In this document: in pieces, positions 1 through 5,542 of the stretch
Numbering within the stretch: the stretch's first letter is position 1
How the letters are laid out: the number at the start of each line of letters is the position of its first letter
Origin: an uncultured Flammeovirgaceae bacterium
Lineage (GTDB): Bacteria; Bacteroidota; Bacteroidia; Cytophagales; Cyclobacteriaceae
Length of the DNA: 10,317 nt
Direction: 5' to 3'
Assembly: GCA_937138955.1 (NCBI GenBank)
Contig: CAKZPJ010000432.1
Span: forward strand, 1 to 10,317
Program-made: the position numbers and the translations under genes
The notes under the pieces: generated by a model
What the model was told of the DNA's origin: nothing
The model's input: the letters and a program-made list of their open reading frames with translations, nothing else
Database searches by the model: none

Positions 1-2110
1 TAGTTACGTCTGAATCAGTAGCTGGGTTAGGAAAAATATTTAGCGTGATCTCTTCTCCCGAAGAGCCTTCTCGGTTTAGGTTTAGTAGTGAAATACCACC
101 TCGTTGGCTACCAATGGCTATGGTGGTACTTCCCCCCAGAATTTGCCCGGTAGTTAACCAATTCTGTCTTCCCAACTGAACGGCGACTGTTTCGGATAAA
201 ATAGAGTTCCTTACCACCAGCGTATCAACAAGTTCTGAGTTTTCTTCCAATGGTCTTAACAGTAAATTACCACTAGAATTAGTACTCAATATCTCCACCG
301 AGCCAGTTCCGTCAGTATCAACAATAGCCGATGCCAAAAACAGGCCTCGAGCACCTCGATCTATTCCGGCAAAAGCATCATTTTCCTGAGTCCACTGGGG
401 AGGAAACTCGGTACCCGAATTACGATAATAGATCAGATTTCCGCTTTGCTTGCCTACCAGAACATCCATTTGCAGATCTTGATCTACATCGTAGAAAGTC
501 AAATTATCTTCGGAGCGAAAAGGAAGCGTTAGTGATTGGCGCTGCTCGGGTCGGAACTCTAACGCACCACCGGAGGTGGCTTGATTGAGCAAAGCGTACA
601 AACGAGTTTCCCGCGATACAGATTCGCGTCCACTAATCAGTAAGTCGGTTTTTCCATCCTGATTAATATCGGTAAAATATGGTTTCAATTCCTGAAGTTT
701 CCAGTCAGCTAAATCCAAAAAATTACTGGTCACGAATTGAAACGAAGGTTGAGTGGAGCTTCCTACATTTTCGTACAGGTGCAACCCCGCGTAGAATCCA
801 TCAGCCTGTAGCTTGCCTCTATTACCGATGAACAAATCCAAATCACCGTCAGCATCGTAGTCAGCCAAAGCGGGAACAGCATTTTCCCCTACGTCGATCA
901 TCTCCTCCTGCAAAAAGCCAGAGGTTTGCCACTGCCAATTAGGGTTTTGGGTAGTTCCGGTATTACGATACTGCCAACTGGAATTTTCAAAATCAATGCT
1001 ATTGCCTACGTTGGTGCTAGCATTGGGTGAGAATAGTAAGTCGTCAACTCCATCAGCATCGGTATCCGCCAGATAAGCCCCCGGAAAGAAAACCGAAGAA
1101 GTGGGCTGCGTATTTTCAGGATATCCTGTAATTAGCTGTCCAAACAATGGTTGGTTATTATTTGATTGGTTTTCCAGAAAATCGATTCCATAACAGCCTT
1201 CATCACCCGATAAAGCGTCCAAATCTTGATCCCCGTCGGCATCCAAAACCAGGAGTGCTTTTCCCCCTACGTGCTCTAGCTTTGCTTTGGTAAGCTGCTG
1301 GAAAATGTCGTTTCGGGAACTACTATTGTGGGTCTCGCCAGACCGGGTCTCGCCAGACCGGGAACCGTTGTTCAGATCATCGCAGGTTTGATCATTGAAG
1401 GCAAACAGTCCGCAATCGCACTCTTCCATATCGCCCCAGCGAATATCGGTAGTCTGGTACACTAACGAATCGGCTCGACTAAATTGTTCTACACTTTGGT
1501 TCTGATGAAGGACTAGGGTACCACTACCAATTACACTGTAATTAATAATATCTAAATCGCCGTCGCCATCAACATCGGTAATGGCCGGAAGATCAGTGGA
1601 ATTTACTTGAAGCGTTACCGTAGCTCCCGAAGCAAAGGCCACCGTCCGCAGCGTTTCGGTAACTAACGTCCAACCTAGTTCGTTGCCATTGTCCCGATTA
1701 TTCTGATAGACAGAAATACCTCGCCCACCCGAAGCAGTAAATAAATCCTGGTCACCATCTTGGTCATAATCTTTCAATAAGACCCAACTTTGTAGGCTAC
1801 TCGGAAACAGAGGCGCGTATTCGGGCGCGTATACCCACCGGTTGTTTTGTCGTAAAAACGGATGAAGCGTATTAGACGTCCGGTCGAACAGTAGCAAGTC
1901 ATCTTGCTCATCATTGTTCAGCCGAATATTATTGTACTGTACCGCATTTAATCCCCCAACCCAAGCTAGCGTGAGTGGATCATCTCCTTGAGAAACCGGA
2001 GTAGTAAAATCCCATTCGGCTACTCGCTGGGATTGGCTTTTAACCGAAATACTGAGCAGCAGAATTACCGTTAGTAAAACAGATTTATTAGGATAGAGAA
2101 GTTGGATCAT
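1..2110 (-). CDS. Secreted FG-GAP/VCBS repeat protein with T9SS type A sorting domain (3' end outside window)
   Basis: The minus-strand frame is open for 703 codons from an ATG at 2110 to the left edge, so the C-terminus is missing. Residues 1-27 form a signal peptide: a hydrophobic core (VLLTVILLLSISV) followed by polar SQSQ. At least seven Asp-rich, calcium-loop-like FG-GAP/VCBS repeats follow, including DYDQDGDQDLF near 114, DVDGDGDLDII near 179, DADGDQDLDAL near 290, DTDADGVDDLL near 349, DYDADGDLDLF near 418, DINQDGKTDLL near 481 and a degenerate DVDQDLQMDVL near 541. Such repeats are known to build beta-propellers. Near 688-699 the sequence LNIFPNPATD carries the PNP motif that opens the type A T9SS sorting domain, so export to the cell surface or medium is inferred. 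A linker near 226-262 holds Cys 231, 233 and 243 and a duplicated RSGET. The ATG overlaps the permease stop; no other ATG lies between it and an upstream in-frame TAA at 2135-2137. The ligand or substrate is unknown. Confidence 0.9.
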   Translation of the reverse strand, partial: MIQLLYPNKSVLLTVILLLSISVKSQSQRVAEWDFTTPVSQGDDPLTLAWVGGLNAVQYNNIRLNNDEQDDLLLFDRTSNTLHPFLRQNNRWVYAPEYAPLFPSSLQSWVLLKDYDQDGDQDLFTASGGRGISVYQNNRDNGNELGWTLVTETLRTVAFASGATVTLQVNSTDLPAITDVDGDGDLDIINYSVIGSGTLVLHQNQSVEQFSRADSLVYQTTDIRWGDMEECDCGLFAFNDQTCDDLNNGSRSGETRSGETHNSSSRNDIFQQLTKAKLEHVGGKALLVLDADGDQDLDALSGDEGCYGIDFLENQSNNNQPLFGQLITGYPENTQPTSSVFFPGAYLADTDADGVDDLLFSPNASTNVGNSIDFENSSWQYRNTGTTQNPNWQWQTSGFLQEEMIDVGENAVPALADYDADGDLDLFIGNRGKLQADGFYAGLHLYENVGSSTQPSFQFVTSNFLDLADWKLQELKPYFTDINQDGKTDLLISGRESVSRETRLYALLNQATSGGALEFRPEQRQSLTLPFRSEDNLTFYDVDQDLQMDVLVGKQSGNLIYYRNSGTEFPPQWTQENDAFAGIDRGARGLFLASAIVDTDGTGSVEILSTNSSGNLLLRPLEENSELVDTLVVRNSILSETVAVQLGRQNWLTTGQILGGSTTIAIGSQRGGISLLNLNREGSSGEEITLNIFPNPATDSDVT
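1331..1360 (-). repeat. Perfect 15-bp palindromic tandem duplication inside FG-GAP gene
   Basis: Two adjacent identical 15-bp units each contain GGTCTCGCCAGACC, a 5-bp inverted repeat (GGTCT/AGACC) with a 4-nt loop. Each unit is five codons, so the secreted protein gains RSGETRSGET at residues 251-260 with the frame kept. The block is richer in GC than its flanks. Confidence 0.85.
2107..2110 (-). promoter_or_regulatory. ATGA stop/start overlap (translational coupling)
   Basis: The permease TGA (2109-2107) and the FG-GAP protein ATG (2110-2108) overlap as ATGA. This arrangement commonly couples translation of the downstream gene to termination on the upstream one. GATAAG lies upstream but is not a convincing Shine-Dalgarno site, which supports coupling. 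Confidence 0.75.
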
Positions 2111-2937
2111 ACAGCACTTATCAGCTCTATTATCTTACGTAGAATCACTAGTATAAGAAATCCTACAAAGATATAACTGATGGTACGAGAAGATATTTTA
2201 TTAGCCACCCATACTCCTAGCGGACTGCCCACTAACACGCCCAGCGATAATGGAATTGAGATAGGAAAAATAATGTATCCAACCCGGCCCAAATCTACCG
2301 GATTGGCAGGTTGATCTACCATATTAAATACTGTGATTGCCAACGAAGCAATGAAGATAACTCCTAAAGAAATTGACTTGGCTCGCTTAATATCCATTCG
2401 CAGTCCGGCCTGAAGCAGTGGAACCGTAATTGTTCCCCCGCCTAAACCAGATAAAGCTGAAAAAGCACCGGCAACACTCCCGGTAATGATATACCACGCT
2501 CGCTCATTACTTACTGGCTGATTAAACATGAGATTCGTGCGGTTCTGTAAATACGTTATTAGAACTATAATACTTAAGAAGATGATGACTGCTCCATCAA
2601 AAAATTGCTTAGAATAGAGCGGGGTATTAACGAAGGTAAACAAGAGTAGATATGAAGTAACGATCGCACATAATCCCACTAAGGCTACTTCTTTCCAGTA
2701 AAAATCTTTATTACTAATAAGCGTGATGCTACCGAAGAGGGCCGCCGCGGCAGTTCCGAAAATAGAATTGGCAATTACGTATTGCGCTATTTCAGCCGTG
2801 GGAATTCCTACGTACTCTAAGGCAACGGGAAGAATAAGGATGTAGATAACGCCCCCACCAATACCTAAAAAGCCGGCCAGGAATCCACCTCCTAGGCCGG
2901 CTAATGCTATCCAGAAATATAGTGCGTTTGAGAGCAA
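2107..2937 (-). CDS. TauE/SafE (DUF81) family integral membrane permease
   Basis: This 276-residue, very hydrophobic protein has the inverted-repeat layout of the TauE/SafE family. The first half opens with the glycine-rich motif GFLGIGGG (residues 22-29) and the second half repeats it as SGLGGG (163-168), each in a membrane helix. I estimate about eight transmembrane segments in the inner membrane. Family members move sulfite, sulfoacetate, sulfonates or other organic anions, but substrate cannot be read from sequence, so no symbol is given. The start is a TTG at 2937: an in-frame TAG lies directly before it, and the next Met is near residue 117, well inside the fold. The gene begins 4 nt after the ctpA stop and its TGA overlaps the ATG of the next gene, so it is almost certainly cotranscribed with both. 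No sulfur-metabolism gene adjoins it. Confidence 0.88.
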   Translation of the reverse strand: MLSNALYFWIALAGLGGGFLAGFLGIGGGVIYILILPVALEYVGIPTAEIAQYVIANSIFGTAAAALFGSITLISNKDFYWKEVALVGLCAIVTSYLLLFTFVNTPLYSKQFFDGAVIIFLSIIVLITYLQNRTNLMFNQPVSNERAWYIITGSVAGAFSALSGLGGGTITVPLLQAGLRMDIKRAKSISLGVIFIASLAITVFNMVDQPANPVDLGRVGYIIFPISIPLSLGVLVGSPLGVWVANKISSRTISYIFVGFLILVILRKIIELISAV

Positions 2938-2941
2938 CTAA

Positions 2942-4600
2942 TTATTGCCCCTGAAGTATTTCCGTGTAACGGTCTTTGTCGTTTAACACGTTGATGGCGG
3001 CTTGCAGCACTTCGTCATCATCAAATGAAGCCTCTATTTTTCCTTCTGACAAATGGTAATGAGCAGCAATTTCCTCTTCTAACGCTTCCTTAATCTCGCT
3101 TTTAAACTTTTTCAAATCCTGTTCTTTGTTGTGCTGAACTTGTTGGCGTAGCGAAGCAATTTGCTCTTTAATATCCTGATAGTATTGTTCATCCTTGGCA
3201 ATTTCTGTTAAATCGTCAATAGTTTGTTCTACTTCAGTTACGTAATCGTAATCCTTATCAGATACCCAAGCAAGGAATTCCTCGTATTCAGTATCGCTCA
3301 TTTCAAAAGTTTTGGCTTCAGGAGCTTTAGTGTGCTCGTAAAAATACTTGGTAGAGTAATCGAATAGCAGATTTTTAGTAAACAAGCTTACCGTGATAGG
3401 AGCTAAACGCCCGGCTTTAGCCTTTATATCGGGATTGACTCCGCCACCATCGTAGACAATCCGTCCGTTCTGGGTCTCAAAAGCAGTTCGGAGTGAGTCT
3501 GGTACTCGGCCAACGCTTCCATCTTCTCCTCGATGACTATAATCAATTGCCTGAATGCAGCGTCCACTGGGAGTATAGTATTTTGCAGTAGTTACTTTTA
3601 ATTGAGAATTGTACGTTAAAGGCCGAGTTGCCTGCACTAGTCCTTTACCAAATGTTTTTTGTCCTACCAGCACCCCTCGGTCATAATCCTGCACCACTCC
3701 CGACACAATCTCAGCCGCGGAAGCACTCCGTCCACTGGTAAGTACTGCCAGTGGAATTTCTGTATCTACTGGGCTATGCGGAGCACGGTATATTTTGTTC
3801 CAGTCTTTTACCTTTCCTTTCGTGCTTACAATCTCTGAACCCTTCGGCACAAATACGTTCGACACATTCACTGATTCGCTTAACAGCCCACCGGGATTTC
3901 CTCGCAAATCAAACACGATCTTTTTAGCGCCTTCTTCCTTTAGTTTGGTTAGCGCTTTTTCAACTTCTCGACCCGCTCCAGTAGTAAAGTTGCTCAATTT
4001 AATGTAGCCAATATCTTTAGTTACCATACCCGAGTACGGCACATTATTTACTGTGATGCGTTCCCGCTTCAACGTTATGGGTAGCGTATACTCTTCGCCG
4101 TACCGCTTTATAGTAATTGTAAGGTCAGTATTGGCTTGGCCTTTTAGCAATTTGCTGATTTCGCTTACATTTTTATCGGTTACATCTACCCCATCTACCT
4201 CCAGCAATTCGTCACCAATCTTTAGTCCACTTTTATCGGCCGGAAATCCCCGGTAGGGCATAAGCACTAAGCTCTTTCCGTTGCGCTTGCCAATGATCGC
4301 CCCAATACCGCCGTACTGTCCGGTAGTCATAGTACGGTAATCTTCAATATCATCTTCGGGTATATAATTCGTATAGGGATCAAGCGATTTCAGCATAGCA
4401 TCAATACCAATTTTCATCAGCTTGTTGGGATTTACCTCATCCACGTAATACGTGTTCACTTCTTTATAAAGTGTGGCAAAAATATCGAGATTCTTAGCAA
4501 TAGCGAAATACTGATCACCTGGACCACGGAAGGCAACCAATCCAACAAATGCAAGGGCAACAACGGCAACTGATAGTTTGCCTACTTTTCTGGTTTTCAT
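2942..4600 (-). CDS. ctpA: S41 family carboxy-terminal processing protease (CtpA/Prc type)
   Basis: This 552-residue periplasmic serine protease is predicted to cleave near protein C-termini. Residues 8-24 form one hydrophobic segment, an uncleaved anchor or signal peptide. A helical N-terminal region (about 35-90) is followed by a PDZ domain (about 95-180, with GGIGA and the core SGLKIGDELLEVDG). The S41 catalytic core (about 195-350) contains GYIKLSNF, FDLRGNPGG and SGRSASAAEIVSG. Ser294 and Lys319 (in TFGKG) form the expected dyad. Their 25-residue spacing matches E. coli Prc S430/K455, and Gln323 sits at the Lys+4 position of the third conserved residue. A charged helical tail of about 140 residues (about 410-550) follows, with coiled-coil character near 460-512. 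The ATG at 4600 gives a clean basic N-terminus (MKTRK). It lies 22 nt after rnpA and 4 nt before the permease, inside the rpmH-led operon. The physiological substrate is unknown. Confidence 0.95.
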   Translation of the reverse strand: MKTRKVGKLSVAVVALAFVGLVAFRGPGDQYFAIAKNLDIFATLYKEVNTYYVDEVNPNKLMKIGIDAMLKSLDPYTNYIPEDDIEDYRTMTTGQYGGIGAIIGKRNGKSLVLMPYRGFPADKSGLKIGDELLEVDGVDVTDKNVSEISKLLKGQANTDLTITIKRYGEEYTLPITLKRERITVNNVPYSGMVTKDIGYIKLSNFTTGAGREVEKALTKLKEEGAKKIVFDLRGNPGGLLSESVNVSNVFVPKGSEIVSTKGKVKDWNKIYRAPHSPVDTEIPLAVLTSGRSASAAEIVSGVVQDYDRGVLVGQKTFGKGLVQATRPLTYNSQLKVTTAKYYTPSGRCIQAIDYSHRGEDGSVGRVPDSLRTAFETQNGRIVYDGGGVNPDIKAKAGRLAPITVSLFTKNLLFDYSTKYFYEHTKAPEAKTFEMSDTEYEEFLAWVSDKDYDYVTEVEQTIDDLTEIAKDEQYYQDIKEQIASLRQQVQHNKEQDLKKFKSEIKEALEEEIAAHYHLSEGKIEASFDDDEVLQAAINVLNDKDRYTEILQGQ

Positions 4601-4622
4601 AAGCGAAAGAAGTGAGGGGGTT

Positions 4623-4988
4623 CTATACCTTTTTTAAACGGGTTACTGACTCTTTTATTTTGGTTTCAATGCGCTGGTACAGCGTCTTTTGTTTACCAAT
4701 ATAGATATACCCCAGCAAAAAATGAACATTATCGGATGGGTTGTAAGGAATTAGATGTTTATGTAGCCGATAGGCTTCCCGCATCTGTCGCTTGATCCGG
4801 TTGCGGTCTACCGCTCGCTTAAAATTGCGCTTAGGCACGCTAAACAAAACCTGATGATGATCTTGATCAGAAACTGGCAGATAAATAAAGCGAACAGGGT
4901 AGAGTACCACCGATTGCCCTTCACGAAAAAGTTCTCCGATTCGCTTTTTATGCGTCAGCTTCTCCCGCTTCGGAAACGTTTGTCGCAC
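4623..4988 (-). CDS. rnpA: Ribonuclease P protein component
   Basis: This small basic protein of 121 residues is of normal family length. It is the protein subunit of RNase P, which works with the RNA subunit to remove 5' leaders from pre-tRNAs. The N-terminal FPKREKLTHKKRIGELFREG matches the family start, and the conserved RNR helix is present as KRAVDRNRIKRQMREAYR (about 58-74). The start is a GTG at 4988: a TAA lies in frame four codons upstream (4998-5000), and the first internal Met falls inside the RNR helix, so no ATG start is possible. It follows rpmH in the gene order seen in most bacteria, though 108 nt of pyrimidine-rich transcript separate the two. The RNase P RNA gene is not in this window. 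Confidence 0.97.
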   Translation of the reverse strand: MRQTFPKREKLTHKKRIGELFREGQSVVLYPVRFIYLPVSDQDHHQVLFSVPKRNFKRAVDRNRIKRQMREAYRLHKHLIPYNPSDNVHFLLGYIYIGKQKTLYQRIETKIKESVTRLKKV

Positions 4989-5096
4989 GTTGAAAAATTA
5001 TTAGGCAGGAAGAAAAAGATGAGGTGATTTCTAGGAAAGAAAGGAAGAAGAAAAGATAGAGGTGCTCGAAATTGGAGCAGAAAAAGAAAGAAGGAC
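4989..5096 (-). other. Pyrimidine-rich rpmH-rnpA spacer
   Basis: This 108-nt spacer lies in the presumed transcript between the rpmH stop and the rnpA GTG. In the mRNA sense it is strongly C/U-rich, with repeated CTTC and TTTCTTT runs. It holds one weak hairpin with a 5-bp stem and a 7-nt loop (5063-5079). No Bacteroidota -7 element reading toward rnpA is visible in it. It may separate L34 from RnpA output, which is inference. Confidence 0.5.
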
Positions 5097-5255
5097 TTAG
5101 TGTTTGTGCCTTCTTTCGTCAGAAACTGAAAGCTTTTTCCGACCTTTGGCCCGACGACGAGCTATAATAGCTCGGCCATTGGCACTGGCCATTCTTTCTC
5201 TAAACCCGTGCTTATTGCGTCGTTTTCGCTGCGATGGTTGAAATGTTCTTTTCAT
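5097..5255 (-). CDS. rpmH: 50S ribosomal protein L34
   Basis: This 52-residue, very basic protein is L34 of the large ribosomal subunit. It opens with the diagnostic [19 protein letters not shown] and continues with the conserved [21 protein letters not shown]. The frame runs 17 codons further upstream (to 5306), but those codons overlap the promoter and do not resemble L34, so the ATG at 5255 is the start. The short C-terminal SDERRHKH extension is compatible with Bacteroidota L34 proteins. A well-formed promoter lies 21-51 nt upstream. This is the first gene of the minus-strand operon and is divergent from thrA. Confidence 0.98.
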   Translation of the reverse strand: MKRTFQPSQRKRRNKHGFRERMASANGRAIIARRRAKGRKKLSVSDERRHKH

Positions 5256-5275
5256 GACTAGTTTTATTTGGGCTG

Positions 5276-5306
5276 CAAATATAATTTTCTTTTGCTGAAG
5301 TTCCAA
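5276..5306 (-). promoter_or_regulatory. Bacteroidota-type promoter of rpmH operon
   Basis: Reading on the minus strand, a -33 TTG (5306-5304) is followed by a 20-nt spacer and TATATTTG (5283-5276). This is an exact fit to the Bacteroidota primary sigma consensus TTG-N19-21-TAnnTTTG. Transcription should begin a few nucleotides past the -7 element, leaving a leader of roughly 15 nt before the rpmH ATG. It probably drives the whole minus-strand operon. Confidence 0.85.
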
Positions 5307-5458
5307 CCCTCATTCGGAAGAATAGGTTTCTTATAGCGTTGAATTGTTCGATGGCTAGGAGCTTGGGGCGGGGGGCTTGGAGTATTTTCCTCGCTTCCCC
5401 GACTTTTCTCCTTACGCTTCTGGCTTCCATCTTCGTACTTCACACCTCAAACTATCAA

Positions 5459-5472
5459 TTTTCAATTATCCA
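5459..5472 (+). repeat. 14-bp interspersed repeat, copy 1 (upstream of thrA)
   Basis: The sequence TTTTCAATTATCCA occurs here and, inverted, at 8780-8793. A second shared block, TCCACTGT, lies nearby (5483-5490 here; its complement at 8776-8783 there), so similarity extends beyond the 14-mer. It is AT-rich and lies just upstream of the thrA promoter. Confidence 0.6.
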
Positions 5473-5505
5473 TTATCACCTGTCCACTGTACGAGCATAT
5501 TTTCT

Positions 5506-5513
5506 TACCTTTG
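5506..5513 (+). promoter_or_regulatory. Probable thrA -7 element
   Basis: TACCTTTG matches the Bacteroidota -7 consensus TAnnTTTG exactly and lies 29 nt before the thrA ATG. At the expected -33 position (about 5482-5486) I see GTCCA rather than TTG, so the upstream half is weak. A start point near 5518-5521 would give a leader of about 22-25 nt, too short for a threonine-type leader-peptide attenuator. Confidence 0.6.
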
Positions 5514-5542
5514 CCCGCTTATTTACTCAGCATAACTACACT

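Larger units (their letters stand above)
5256..5542. other. Divergent rpmH/thrA intergenic region
   Basis: This 287-bp region lies between the divergent starts of rpmH and thrA. Nearest rpmH is its promoter (5276-5306); nearest thrA is a -7 element (5506-5513). The middle is low-complexity: a G-run GGGGCGGGGGG at 5366-5376 flanked by two copies of GCTTGG, then CTTC/TTCC-rich DNA (about 5390-5445), then an AT-rich stretch (5451-5480) sharing 14 bp with the deoC-acyP gap. The plus-strand frame of thrA is open here, but its translation is not homologous-looking and it spans both promoter signals, so I treat it as noncoding. Confidence 0.7.

Noticed and set aside
331..588. Plus-strand 85-codon frame inside the FG-GAP gene
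   Set aside because: It is antisense to clear FG-GAP repeats and has no recognisable domain or translation signal.
3795..4256. Plus-strand open frames inside ctpA
   Set aside because: They are antisense to the conserved PDZ and S41 domains, show no family features and fit as chance shadows.
5063..5079. Terminator or riboswitch hairpin between rpmH and rnpA
   Set aside because: The stem is only 5 bp with a 7-nt loop and no T-tract placed to make a terminator.
5256..5306. 17-codon N-terminal extension of rpmH
   Set aside because: It overlaps the -33/-7 promoter, and L34 starts at MKRTFQPS.
5366..5376. G-quadruplex
   Set aside because: Only two adjacent G-runs are present; four are needed.
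5339..5542. 68-codon N-terminal extension of thrA with a hydrophobic stretch resembling a signal peptide
   Set aside because: The family N-terminus MKVLKFGGSS begins exactly at 5543. The extension covers low-complexity DNA and the thrA -7 element, and aspartokinases are cytoplasmic.
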